A stretch of 64,000 nucleotides of DNA from Elysia marginata (Eukaryota; Mollusca; Gastropoda; Plakobranchidae): contig BMAT01000236.1 of assembly GCA_019649035.1 (NCBI GenBank), forward strand, positions 24,624-88,623, in the 5' to 3' direction. Shown piece after piece: positions 51,080-63,495 of this stretch (its first letter is position 1; every line of letters begins with the position of its first letter). The translations under genes were made by a program, and so were the position numbers. A model generated the notes under the pieces. The model was not told the origin of the DNA and searched no databases. It saw only the letters and a program-made list of their open reading frames with translations.

Positions 51080-53356
51080 TCTCAGCGACATGCAGAAACA
51101 GCTGTTCTCTCATGTTGGTGTTTAAACTTTTATCCTTCGTTGTTACATTCTTTCTTAAATAAAATGCATAAGAAAGATTCTTGATTTGGAAAATGTTGCC
51201 TGTCAATAGCAAAGAAAAAGATAGAGAAGAAAATGAAGCAAACAGATTGTATCTAGAAATGTTTAAAAAGTAATCGTCAAAGGGAAGAACATCTCTCATC
51301 ACTTAACACACATTAGAGTGAATGAAGCATGAGTGCATTTGAAACTCATTATATGCAGTTTTAAAAGCTATGCGCATAATGCACGCTAATAATTTTGTGC
51401 TGTTAACCATAAAGAGAGATGTTCTCTCCATTTGTAGGGTAGAGATGCATCTTCCTGTTCCATTCTTTTAAGATTTTTTTTCCTTTTTCGTTTCAAAGTA
51501 TGAATTTCCAAAATATTCTTATCAACGAATCTTTCATTCAATGAGATCGCCATTGTGTCGTTGTAACTTACATCCCATAGACTTAAAAATTAATAGTATA
51601 ATTTAAAACACTCTTCTGCTTCGTACATTTATGTTCACATTCCTATAACTATTTATCAAAGAGGAGACCCCTGTGTCATAACGTCCTTGAATTGCATTGC
51701 ACGCATATTATTTTATAACATTAGTTTCACACTGGATGACATTTTACTGACATAGAAATAAGATAAATGTTTCAAAAATTTTGATCACGAACTTACTCGC
51801 TTGGATTTTTCTTATAAAAGTCATAACATCTTGACAAAAAAATCAACTTAAGTTCATTAGGTGCAATAGATTTTGTGAGACAAAAAAATTTTTGCAAAAA
51901 GAATAGTGCTAGCACACGAGGGGTGAAGAAAAAAAGTCAGAGCAAATAACAAGAATCGGTGGAAAATAAAGCAAGGCTGGATATGACCACAAGAAAAAGG
52001 AAAAAGGGAGAACTTGCGAAAAGAAACAGGGCGAGAGGATTCGGACGAGCAAGGAGGAAACAAGAAGTACATGCAGACAGAGGGCTGAATAGCTGAAGAT
52101 AGAGGTTAAAATGGAGAAATACTGAAGAAAGATATAAAATGACACAAGGAAATGTCAGCCACGTATGAAGAATTAGATTGATGTATAGATAAATTTTCCT
52201 AACGGTGTACATGAAATAAAACGCTCAAGTTGTGTTAGTGGCTTATTTATATCGATAAATACTTTTCGGAAACACGTACCTTATACAAAGTTTAATTCGA
52301 GCATGTTGATGGTCTCTTCAAGTAAGGTTTTTAGATCGATAGATTAACTGGTATGAAGGTAAGTCGGTATTACGATACGTAGGTATACCGCCTAGCTTCT
52401 GCCGGGCAAGGTAAGGCAGAGCTGGAGAGATCATGCAATAAAAATTGAAAATACGTGAAGTCTTTCAACAACATCTGACTAAGGCGCAAATAATCTTTTA
52501 ATAAGAGTCTGAGATCTAAAAGAATTGCAACGCTTCCGAAAATTTGCAAGGTATCGCAAGGTTCTAGCATGACAGAGCAATCATGGTTTTTATTGTGTTG
52601 CGTGAGACCTATCGACAAAACTAAGTTTTGACCAATGGGACACTAAAATATCCAGAACAAAAGTTTAGCGCGTAGAGACTAATGAATAAGCTATTGTGTT
52701 AGTTTTTCTAACATTATATTAACCTTTGCTTGTTTGATACATCAATATGACAGGACAAGCTTTTGTTACAAAGGTTAACTGCTTTACCCAGCAGCTCCTC
52801 GCTACATCCAGCTTTATGACTTTTGTTAATAATGGATACAGGTCAATACAAGCAGCTGTAATCCCGTTTTTCTCCTTATAAATAAGTCCATCTGTTCCGA
52901 GGAACAAAGAAACGACACTACACCTGGTGCCATTCTTAAGCTATGGTTGAGGCTTAAGAGGTAATGCTGCGATATTGAAATACAAATCGTTTTTTTTATA
53001 AGAATCTCAAATGTTTGGCTTGATTTTTTTTTCGCTCGGTCATTATTGCATTACTTGCCACGCTTGGTCACAATTCTCTTTTTTCCGATAGATGTATGAA
53101 ATATAAAGAGACTTGATCGCCAGATCTAAATACCCAAGAGTAAACTGTCCTAGCTAAGAATAATTATGTTCAGTCGCAGTGAATAAATGAAAAGCGACGA
53201 TATTTGCAGTTTCTTTAATTCGAAAAACAGACCTATTTACACAAAGCTTCGTTTTACAATTAACCCATCATACTGGGGGCAATCGAAGCATTGAAGCGTA
53301 TGTTTTGCCAGTTAAATAATCTTATTAACTCCTTTTCTGTTTTTTTTTTTTTAATT

Positions 53357-53656
53357 TTTACTTGCTCCACGAGGGGTGAGCAGTGGCGCAATCGGTAGGG
53401 CGGTTGACCGCTATCTGAGAGGTCCCGGGTTCGATCCCCAGTCCGGGCTAAATTTTATTTGCTCCCCTGTGCCCACCCAGCACTTGATGGGTAGCTGGGT
53501 CTCTTAAGACTCGGCGAAAGTAAAGGCGGCGAGGAAAGCAATGGCAAACTACCTCACTATGCCGTGTGCCTAGAAAAACAAGGACCCTGCTCCTTGTTAT
53601 CCTACGCTCGTGTCGAGTATGGGACTACCTTTACTTTACCTTTACTTGCTCCACGA
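53357..53656 (+). mobile_element. Young tRNA-derived SINE, family 3, with perfect 16-bp target duplication
   Basis: TTTACTTGCTCCACGA occurs exactly at 53357-53372 and 53641-53656. Between them, box A TGGCGCAATCGG (53384-53395) and box B GGTTCGATCCC (about 53429-53439) form a near-ideal tRNA promoter. The body includes GGCGAGGAAAGCAATGGCAA, and the tail is CTTTACTTTACCTTTACT. The perfect target duplication and clean promoter boxes make this the youngest-looking insertion in the window. It occurs only in copy B. Confidence 0.95.
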
Positions 53657-55088
53657 CAAAAATCACTGTCTAGAAAATATGACACAAGAAAATGATATAA
53701 TGCATGATTATGATTTAGACTCAATGATCAGACTGTACGTCAAGAGAACTAATAGTGACGACGTTAAAGGTTAGCTGTAGCTGGTATTACGTAAAACTAA
53801 AAAGTAACTCGACAGGTACCGATCCCTTTCTTTCCAGAAGAGTTCGCTAGTAACTACTCCATTAAATTGGGATCCTAACTCATCAACATTTTGGTGCAAT
53901 TGGTTTAGAGCCTTTCAAAAATATATATAAGTAAAAAAAACACTGGTATGGTTTTAACTCTCAGAAACATAGCATAGAAAATTCACGAAGTACTTTGTCA
54001 AATATCTACTTTTTTTATTGTATCGTTTGCTTTTCTTTTTATTTAACACAAAAAGCTTTCTCAAGGGTGCTAGTTTTTGCGGCTTATTTTATGCAAGATT
54101 TTTTTTCTCTAAATTATACTTCTGTCTTATTTCTTGGTGTATCGGTAGCATTGTCTCACCAAGACCGACAGAGGGATCACCATTAGGCTATAAGTAATCC
54201 AATGGTGGCGATAATAGCACATCTTAACTGATCCCGAGAGGCATTTATGCGAAGTTGAGACAGATAATTCTGTATTACACCAGAGTGTGTCACATATTTT
54301 CAAATCTATCTTTGGTAACTCATGACGAAGCATTTTATATCATCATTACTTCTCATAATTAAACTGGCCCTTTTCCATAAAAGATTTTTACTGACGCTTG
54401 ACAATTCATCAAGCTTCTTATTTTGTATTTAGCTGACTGCCCAACTAATGTTCTTCACTTTATCATGCTAACAGCTTATGAAAAAAACGTGTTATCATTT
54501 AAAGTTCCTTTTAATATAAACGACAACCAATAGATGACTAGAAAAAGAAATCAGTGCGTGCAACCTAGAGTTCGTTAATACGACGAAAGTAGGGCAATTA
54601 TATATAAAAGTTAGGAGCTGCATGTAGAAAATTAAGTCAACACAAATTTTCGGCAAATTGCTTCCATCAAGAAACGGAAATGTAAGGCATAATTTTGGGG
54701 CAGGACCTGGGAAACCCTCATGCAAACAGGCTATTTGGCACGCGTCTGGCCTGTTGTTAACTTCTCACAAACCCTGCATGTCGTCCCTTAATTACATTAC
54801 TTGATTCAGACAAACTCTCTGATTGATGGTGCCAGTAGTCGTCAGTTCTTTTTCGTTACTTGGACTTTTTTCGTTTATTTTTTTCTTCTTTCTTTTTTAT
54901 CCATAGAAGCGTAGGGTAAAACTACAAATCACATATTTTTTTAGCATCGCTATGACCCTAAAAGTTTTTAAAAAATCAGACATGAAGATCAGTAAGATAA
55001 AAATTTTATCAGAGTTAATTTTCACATTGGTTGTTATTTCGTGAAAATCTTAAAGGTTTGTGCTTTTATTTCAAATGTATGAATTCGG

Positions 55089-55089
<1 letters not shown>

Positions 55090-55136
<47 letters not shown>
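55090..55136. repeat. (TA)n(GA)n microsatellite
   Basis: About 30 bp of TA dinucleotides followed by GA dinucleotides. Confidence 0.95.
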
Positions 55137-55663
55137 AGATTTGTTAGTTCATGACTCACGTCAGTTGAAATTCAGACAAACAACTGTTTTGCCGATCTTG
55201 CATGAAGACGTCAACCGTCATGCAATCTCTGTAAAGGGCCCGGATATTTCGTCAAAGATAAATACGTATGCTAAGCGGAAATCTGTCAATCAATGTGATT
55301 AAATAAAGTGGAGTTTTTGAAGCAATGGGTTAATTCCACGCTCAATTTAAAACAATAACAGAGAAGCTGGTCGTTAGTTTTATTTTGTGAAGTGAATTTT
55401 TTGCATCAATACGCTTAACTCGAAAACTATCGCCAAAGATGTGTTCATACAGAAAATTAAAAGACTAGACTCTGTCCTAAAAATATAGGGTGAATTACAA
55501 CTTATTCATGCATTTTTTCATAAGTTGACATGGGAACTTCGGAGCTTTGTCGCCGCCTGATATCACCCAATATCAACAGAGTTACTTTACTATGCAAAGA
55601 AAAATAAACGTAATATCGTCCTACGATCCGTTTACCGTGTTGTTGTTATATACACATATTTTG

Positions 55664-55688
55664 CATTATTATTATTATTATTATTATA

Positions 55689-55759
<71 letters not shown>
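55664..55759. repeat. (TTA)n microsatellite
   Basis: Trinucleotide run with two TATAAT interruptions. It reads as a polytyrosine frame, which is an artefact. The upstream sequence does not resemble a LINE 3' end. Confidence 0.95.
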
Positions 55760-55919
55760 CAAAAATCGACTCTAACGATAAGGGTGTGTAATGGTGTTCT
55801 ACATACCCTTACTTAAATACCTGATAATGATACGGCATAACCTCGTTAAGTTTTTCAACAGTATTACGTTGATGTTTGGCTAAATCGGGTAGAACGTCGT
55901 GCAAACTATGTGATATTGA

Positions 55920-56620
55920 GCTGTAAAATTGTGAGAGGTTCGATTCCTACACTAGACAACTTTTTTTATTCTTCGAAACAAGTGCTAGGCTGTTCTATCG
56001 AATGAACTTAGTTTGTATAGTTTAATGCATTTTCTTTTCAATTAAAGGCTAATCATGTTTTTTTTTCCTTTTAGACGAACAACATGGGCAGTGTTAGACC
56101 TCGTGGGTGGCGTCCGTCTCTGCAGACAGTTTAGCATTTTGTAACATAGACCTTTATTTGTTAGATGTATTCGACCAAGAAGTATACGCTTATACTTGTT
56201 TGGTATGCCCTTATAATACTGTGAGGTTTTTATGACTTCGATTTTTCTATTAGTAGATCTAGAATCGTGCTAATAATGCGAATATCTTATGTTCGATCTC
56301 CATTCTCACAAACTTTTTTTAAATTTAAACCTCAAAAGAAGCGCCAGGTTGCTTTCATCGAATGAACTTGGAAATGAAGTTCTTTTATACAGAAATTAAA
56401 GGCTTATCATGTTTTCTTCTTGGTTAAGACACACAACATCGGCAGTGAAGTGTCCCTTGAGTGGCTACGGCCTCTACAAACAGTTTAGCAATAAATATCG
56501 CTAAACTTATTTGTTGTCCACTTATAACATTGTGAGGTTTTTTATTATTTTAATTCCTTGATAAGCAGATTTTATGCGTAGAATCTAGAGTTAGATCTAG
56601 AACGGGATCAGCATCCACGA
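55920..56620 (+). repeat. Tandem duplication, unit about 354 bp, with box B-like motifs
   Basis: Two units share a box B-like motif (GGTTCGATTCC at 55937-55947; GTTCGATCTCC at 56291-56301), then ATCGAATGAACTT, ATTAAAGGCT.ATCATG, ACAACAT.GGCAGTG, CAGTTTAGCA and TTGTGAGGTTTT in order. A third partial start with TCTAGA and AGATCTAGAACG follows near 56580-56610. The GTTCGAT motif suggests the unit descends from a tRNA-headed SINE, but no convincing box A was found. Copy A has no counterpart, so the array arose after the large duplication or was lost from A. Confidence 0.75.
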
Positions 56621-58739
56621 TCAGCTAAGCATTTTTTGGCTGACAAAGTTATTTTAGTTTCCGTTCTTAAAAAGACGTGGCTGTTATGTTTATTATCTCC
56701 TCTTATTAAAAGGCATGGGTGTTATATTTATTATCTCCTCCTCTGTTTCTATTAGAAACTTGAAAAAAAACGTCAGTTGAATAGTTACAGGTTAAACCTG
56801 TCGGCTCCGCGCGCATGCTGAGAATGGCAAAGGTTTCAACCTAAAGAAAATTTTGTCTTAGGACCCGGCTGTCCGAGGCTGCAGTCCCCTCTCTAGGCCT
56901 ACATTTAGATCCGTTCTCAAATTCTACCCCTGGACACAGATTTTTTTAAGTTCCTAGATTGTATAGATCCTTGATGTTACTCGATATCTACAGCAGCTAA
57001 ACAGTTTTATTTCTATTACTTCTTTTGAAAAAAAAAGACCAATATGACTGTGTTACCGATATCTAGCATCTCAAGGTTGCCACCTGAATGTTTAATGCCC
57101 CCCTCTTTTCCTTCCCGCCACACACTCCCAGCACCCCTGTCTCCTTCCCCATTATCTTCATACTGCTAAAATTTCTCTATGGCTTCCTGGACAAGTTGAC
57201 AAAGTAAACACTAATAAATGACAAATGTGACATAAACAACAATAACCCGTAATAGGTGAAATTACTTAAGAAAACCCACCATTCATTGCGTGCCCATTCG
57301 ATTCTTCTCCCAACGAACAGACTTTATTAAAAGTGCAAAACCATTCCGTTTATTTGAACAGGGTGGAATACCAGTATTTGCAATCAATTAGAACTGGTTT
57401 TAATGCAAAACACCCTTTTTCATATTCTCCTCTCACATCTTAAAGTCAGTCTAAATCTACTTTGCATAAAATGTACTGTATATTGTAAAAGGCAAAGGAA
57501 AATTAATGGCATAATATGGCAATAAGACATAAGAGAGAAAAAATTCGCTGTTAATCATTGAATTCTTTAGAAACAAGAAAGGCTTACTCTGCGTGTTGTT
57601 CGAAATACAACGCAGTTACCTTAATTTACTTAGTGTAATCTTAAAGTCACATGAAATACAAAATATTCACGTAATATTATTATCCACTAACTGAAAACAA
57701 AATCAAGTTTCACGAACAGGAAAACGCCCATCATTTATTCTGTTGCACTTTACAATATTCTCGAGCACAGTCCTCAGACAGGCCGCTTATAGGACACGAG
57801 CACTTTAGGTCGGTATTTGCCTTTCTAGTCAGGTTGGAACAAACATAAAAAAGGAAAGAGAAACTACTGTTAATTTATGTAAATATTTGCCTTCCAGGAG
57901 CTATCGGGAATGCAGAGATAATAATTTTTCTAAACAATGACACATACAAAAAATACTGTCTGAATCACTTTGTGAACATTGTCTGGCACGCGTAAAACTT
58001 GCTCACTGCATTTAGCATAATTATTCCTTTTCTATGCCGCAGATTTTTCTTTTCGAACTGATAAGATTCTTCCATAGTACTATGCCTGCTAGTAAAAAAG
58101 CGTGGTTGTATTGAATTTCATCTATGGCCATTTTTTCATCTTGTATTATGCACTTTTTATCCCATTGGGACTAGGTCATTTTACTAGTTCTATATCATTA
58201 TAGATGGTCTTTTTTAACAAAGCGGGCGTTGACTCAGAGCCAGAGGCGTTGAATAATATTTAGCTTAGGCTCACTGTGGCCGCAGATCTCCACAATTCGC
58301 TGAACCGCTGTCTGAACCAATCTATTAATAGGCCAAATATCCGAAATGTAGGCCAAACATCCAAAACGCAGCTGATCTCTCATCGTTTAAATCGATATTT
58401 CTTAGGAAACTGCAGATCTTTCAGCAGCAAAGAATTAAATCTGAATTGTTTCACTAATTTTAAATGATACAGCTATATACCAATCAAAGATTTTTAAATG
58501 TATCGGGTTAATCGCTTTTAAGAGCCGTAATATACAACTACCCGCTCAGTATCTTACAAATTGGATACTTATGTATAGTCCCTGTTGTGTAAAATACTTA
58601 GTTTGCAAGCTTTACTTCATGTTAGTTGGACTGTTTCTTTTTTTTGTATTCACTTTCTTAATCCCTTTCGGGAAATTTGGCTTTCGTTTCTCAGCGTAAC
58701 TGTGTCGCCACAAGAGCAGCGCCACTAATGCCCCAGCAG

Positions 58740-58972
58740 ACCAGTACATTTAAGGCCACTCTAAATCCATATGCAGGGTGTTGCAGGCGCATATCACAAA
58801 TTCAAGAATTGCCTGGAGCTGGGTACCCATTTTGCAGGTGGGTGGACTGGGGAAAGTTAGAGTAAATTGCTTTCCCAAGGCAACTGCAACATGGCATGGT
58901 CGGGAATCGAACCCACGACCTCCAGATAGCGAGTCCGACGCGCTAACCACTCTGCCACGCTGCCCCCAGCGT
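58740..58972 (-). mobile_element. tRNA-derived SINE, family 2
   Basis: On the minus strand, box A TGGCAGAGTGG (58948-58958) and box B GGTTCGATTCC (58903-58913) give a well-kept tRNA head, then CCTTGGGAAAGCAATTTACT and CAGTCCACC...AAAATGGGTAC, the same body as the SINE at 38823. The 3' end is indistinct, near 58740. It inserted close to the right limit of recognisable copy B similarity. The better-kept boxes suggest it is younger than its relative at 38.8 kb. Confidence 0.85.
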
Positions 58973-60062
58973 GTTCAGCAACACAATATAAAATAATACA
59001 AGAAGTAATTTGAAAACATTGCAAAGGCACAAGGAAAATTGACATAAAGATTTTAGATAAAGTGAGCAAATCACTTTTAAAAATAGAATATTTCGACCTA
59101 GATTGATTTGAAAAAAAAAGTAATCCTTCTTTCACATTTTTATAAAGGTGTTTGTAATCCCTAAGCATGTAACTTCTAGAGTCCGTCACGGTACGCTCAA
59201 AACTCCTACTCCTACAACATGTCTGTTCAAAACACCTAACATTCTACTTTTTTTTTCAAGGCTGATAGCATTATCAAGTCAACGACGCTTTTAAAGTAGG
59301 GAAAACATTTTCAACTTAAATCCACTCATGACCACTGGGATCACGAATACCCTTTTTATCTCAGCAGAGGCCAAGTTTTAGTCTTACATAGAGTAACGGT
59401 GCATTCACAAGGATAGTTCTTATTGAATACTGTCTTGTGAATCTTTTGTTCCTGCTAAGCGACGCAAGTTCATTTTTTCGCTTTGTTTTTCTATCAAATT
59501 CCCTGTAGAGGGCTACTTTTTCCTGCATATGAGGTACTAAATATCAAAATAGTATCCATTATAATATCATTGCGAAACAGATTAACACTAGTTTAAAATT
59601 ATTTTACGTTGTGCATTTTGTTTCATGAACTGTCATAGGCTCACCTTTCATTCATTAACCGTTAGCGTTAAGTTGCTCTGTCATGTGAGATTTTGGTATA
59701 TTATGCATATGGAGTGAAAAGGCTCATTTCAAGTCTGTTTGTGTAAGACTTTGGGTCTTTGTGAATTAGAAATATTATAATTTACGGCTAATAAGTCATT
59801 TACATTTGAAAAAGCGTCATGCAGGACGCAGCTTTCCACTTTGGGGCTAAAAAAACGATGTTGGCCAAGTATGTTAAATACCTTCAGAGCAAGAAAAGTT
59901 TAGACTAAGCCATAGGTTGTATATCTAATTTTGACGATTATGCGCTGGCTTTGAAACAAAAGTGAAATTATTCTAATCCAAACAGTAACATTTAAAAAGT
60001 GCGTTCCGTTAAAAAAAACCTGACGTTAAAACCCATAAAGCCACGAGAAAATTGACGGAAAA

Positions 60063-60319
60063 GCCGTTGCGTGACTGTAGCCCCAATCTCTAAGCCCAAA
60101 ATCAGTCACGAATTCTGGCGTAGTGTTGTATTTTGGGTCTCACGGTCAGCGGTATGTCAACGCCAGGGGCTGTCAAAAGTCGATTCCCAGGATAACAGAT
60201 AGTCTCTTCCTGATTCCATCTGGACCTTCAGACCAAGGCATGCTGGCCGAGCTGCGTCTCCAGCTGTATTTACACTGACCCAGATCGATCAGGGCTCGGA
60301 TGCTTCCTGCGGAATAAGT
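60063..60319 (+). repeat. Near-identical core block, copy B member
   Basis: Partner of 10601-10849. It contains CGGATGCTTCC near its end, where the copy A member is 8 bp shorter. The block leads directly into the array of related units at 60259-61830; the last 60 bp (from CTCCAGCTGTATTTACACTG) is itself the first unit's start. Confidence 0.8.
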
Positions 60320-60691
60320 TAAATGGGGAAAAGAAGATGTATTATCGCGAATGAACTAGTTTGCCACAAGAAAAACCGAACGTTAATACATACCATTAGC
60401 TACATAGGTTTTCTTCTCATTGAAATTTGGTAAAGATCCAGTTGTACTTGCATTGACCCAGATCGATCACACCTCAGATACCTCTAGCGGAGTGAGAGAG
60501 CCTATTTGGAAGCGACGAGTCGGGACATTATCAAGACAGAACTAGGCTATCGGAGTGACAGGTCAAAGCGACGAATTTCAATTATACATGTTTAAAACCT
60601 TTTTACGTATAGGAATTTAAGTAAGGCTCCAGCTTTGACTTTCGTCGATCACAGCTTTTTTAAATTTTAACAAACATGTCCTAGGTTTATC

Positions 60692-60758
<67 letters not shown>

Positions 60759-61830
60759 CTCTCTGTCCTCTATTCTATATATTTTAAGTTTCTGTAGTCA
60801 TAAAACTCAAGTTTTACTTTCTCCCTTGTTCTTTTTCAAACTTTTGCACAGTAAGCGCTTACCGACTCTACTAGGACATAAAGTGTTAGAAAACCAAATT
60901 ATAAAATAAATGTCATATAGGTTTGAATTTATAAGTAGAAAATCCTTTTCCAGTATATTTTGACGGAGTTTTAATGAATTTTGACTTTAACAAAAGCTAG
61001 AGATACAAGACAAACTGAAAACAAGATAGAAGACATGCCATTGACATATATATCTATGGGCCTATAAAGATCTAAAGTTGTTTTTTTTTTTAGTGTTTGT
61101 AGGCTAATACAAAATAATTAGATCTTTATCTATATTTTGTTTAATTTTAAAGGGATTTTACCTTAGAGGTAGCAAGGATCTAGTTATTCTTGGTTTAGTT
61201 TTTACGCCTTGCTAGGTAGATCCGTTCAGAATAGATTATATTATTAATAGATTTATCAGTCTTGTCACTGATTATCCAGTGGGTTAACGGTATAATAGGA
61301 AAAAGAGATGGGATCTCGTAGCTGTATGATGTTACCATGGTAGATATTACTCAACAAATATAAAATACATATCAATCTCATTTGATCTATTGACCTTTAT
61401 AGATTAAAGCTTGCTCTTCGAGTAAGCATTCTCGGGAAGCTTATTGGACGTTAAACTCTTTAAAGTACTGATTAATTATTAAAGCTAGGATACCTCCAGC
61501 GAAGAAAATGTATTTCGTTAGAAGGGAGTCAAGCTATCGAGGATGAACTAGACCCCTGTAGCAAGCTGAACGACCGAAATTAAATACATGTTGTAATTAT
61601 TATGGCTTATCGAATCGCCGTTGCACTTCAGGTGTTTTATACTTATGTAGATCGATGTCAGCGCGGATGCCTCCTGTTGAATAATCGTAAATTAGGGTGA
61701 GAAGGGTGAGGGGGGGGGGGTATCGTGGAAGAACTAGGCGGTTAGAGTACTGACCACACCATTGACGCTTGTTATCAGCTTTTTAAATCGCATTGAAATT
61801 CAGTTAGGCCCCAGCTGCACGCAATTGTAC
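60259..61830. repeat. Diverged tandem array, units roughly 150-200 bp
   Basis: Unit starts resembling CCAGCTGTA.TTACA recur near 60264, 60432, 60626 and 61804. GATCGATC/AGATCGATG recurs near 60283, 60464 and 61652. GGATGC/ATACCTCC.GCGGA.TAA recurs near 60299, 60478, 61489 and 61662. TATCG..GA.GAACTAG recurs near 60335, 60528, 61533 and 61718. Divergence between units is high. A (TC)n run and plain AT-rich DNA separate the two halves. There is no coding potential; this resembles a decayed minisatellite or the body of a repeat-rich element. Confidence 0.6.
60695..60765. repeat. (TC)n(TG)n microsatellite
   Basis: About 50 bp of pure CT followed by GT and CT runs, inside the diverged array. Confidence 0.98.
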
Positions 61831-62877
61831 TTAATTGAATATGCCTAGGTTGGGGTGCTTCAAATGCATTGGTGGAAAGGGTTTCTTTTACATAGTAGTA
61901 GATTTGGCTTCCTGAATACTAGCCAAATAACCTAGTATGAAATCAATTTTGTAAGTCCTTACTTTTGTACTAATTTTTATACATCTTATTGGTTATGCTT
62001 CTTCACAAAATGTGGTCTAGGTGGTTGGGCAACGAAGTCTCTTAGAAGATAAGTATCGCATGCTGACGAACTCTACACAATTCAGTGGGATAAAAATCTC
62101 AACAGTGCGTTTTTGCTTAATCTGTGGATAGCGACTGTGTTGACTTTCATAGTACTTAGAGTAAAAAGCTTATCTGCTGTTGATTTGCATTTTATACAGC
62201 ACCATGCGTACTGTTATAAATAATACTATGTACGTTTATTTTTATTCAAATTTGATTTTGGATACTTCGCACCATTTGGAATACTTTTTTACAAAGTAGT
62301 ATCTGTATTTAAAATGCCATCAAATAAGTCGAAAACATTTCTATTCTTTTTCACAGCACTTTTTGATACTTCTGGAAAAGACCATTATGGATTATGAGCT
62401 TTTGTTGTTGAATCTGGTGGAATGAAGACTGGAGATCCAGATTGGTAAGGCAGTACCTTTTTTAAACTATATTTCATACCTTCTCTGTAACAAAGAACAG
62501 ATTATATTTGTTTTACAAACGAGAGTTGCATCTTCGTACCTTCCCATTTTATTTCGGGACTTATTTTAGCAGGCCTTAACCCTACCACCAAATGAAGAGG
62601 GAAACCATCAAAGAAAGAAAGTAAAGGTGATTTAGACTGACGCTGTTATTTTTAGTCTGTTACCGCCTTTTGGGCCCAGCCTCACCTCTTTGGCTGTTTC
62701 TTAAATTATACTGCAAAGTAGAAGGGCGACAATTTTTCCATGCAGTACACTAAAATCTGCCCGGGACAAATGGAAAGCGGTATCTGCAGTGTAACCCATA
62801 TGAGAGGTACTGCATTTCGTTTGTCCACGGCAGAAATGTGGTGTGAGAATGAGGCTGTGATAGAAGGTCGCGATTTT

Positions 62878-63228
62878 GTTGGTTGTGATGATGGACAACG
62901 AATTTTAGGCACAGCAAAGAAAATAAGGTTCCGATAAAAAGTGCTGAAATTTTTATCCAAAAGGACCTGAAGGTTTAAAAGAAAAAAAGGAAAAACATCA
63001 ATGAAAATCTGTCGGTTGTGATGGTGGACAAAATTATGTCCTGCATCACAACCTACAGATTTTGAGCGTGACCGTTTCTATATTTTTTTCGTCAAATTGC
63101 TTAAAATTTGAGACAAAGCAGTATGATGCAATTCAAGAAAGTCACAACATCACATCATTATGACAGTTTGTTACTTTTAGTGTTGTTTTTTTTTTTTCAA
63201 ATACTTCGTCTTCCATCACGACCCATAG
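62878..63228. repeat. Nested palindrome built from one repeated motif
   Basis: The inner arms, 63004-63023 and 63044-63063, pair over 20 bp with one mismatch, and the 20-nt loop contains a further 5-bp pair (GGACA 63026-63030, TGTCC 63037-63041). Outer arms about 62878-62905 and 63200-63228 are also inverted and carry the same GGTTGTGATG.TGGACAA motif in diverged form. There are thus four copies, two in each orientation. It may be a fold-back MITE or a hairpin RNA source; nothing decides. Confidence 0.7.
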
Positions 63229-63239
63229 ATTTACGACGT

Positions 63240-63495
63240 TTTCTCACAGTCTCTGATGAAGTGGTAGACACTTGGCTCTTTGTCTGGGAGGTTGGAAAAG
63301 CTATCTACACATATTTCCTCGCGGTATTCATCTGTTAAATGAGTACTACTCGGCTATGGGCAGTGAAAAATCTTGTCAGTACGCTAGATTGATTCCTTTG
63401 ATTAACTGCTGCTCCTCTGTGAGTTCAGGAGGTAGTTTGGTTGGTAAATGCCCGCTTTGAAACCCAAGTAATGCGCTTAGAGAATTTTTTTAGAT
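63240..63495 (-). repeat. Coding-like repeat, member 2 (partner 48960-49215)
   Basis: Aligns with member 1 as described there. The minus strand reads ALLGFQSGHLPTKLPPEL in the best-aligned part. Further downstream on the minus strand, DEYREEICVDSF lies in another frame with balanced composition. It lies just beyond the right end of copy B, as member 1 lies just before its left end. Protein family unknown. Confidence 0.45.

Larger units (their letters stand above)
51080..62480 (+). repeat. Copy B of the old segmental duplication (partner 1440-12610)
   Basis: Partner of copy A, with matching blocks in the same order at 51080-51380, 52650-52960, 57785-58150, 58205-58375, 60063-60319 and 62310-62480. 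It is longer than copy A through mid-blocks because of its own SINE, microsatellites and tandem units. It lacks the nested insertion and shows the undisrupted TTA target at about 58264-58266. No gene could be read through any block. The minus-strand 62-residue frame at 52719-52907 overlaps a conserved block, but its copy A counterpart contains stops, so I do not call it. Confidence 0.8.

Noticed and set aside
52719-52907. 62-residue minus-strand frame in a block conserved between copies A and B
   Set aside because: The aligned copy A sequence contains stops in this frame and the differences do not favour third positions, so conservation is not evidence for coding.
55547-55816. Polytyrosine frame of 89 residues
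   Set aside because: Translation of the (TTA)n microsatellite.
58677-59189. Several overlapping frames on both strands
   Set aside because: They are translations of the SINE at 58740-58972, including its tRNA head, not genes.
48960-63495. Long terminal repeats of a 14-kb element
   Set aside because: The paired repeats are short, patchy and coding-like, have no terminal inverted dinucleotides or flanking duplication, and no retroelement genes were seen between them.
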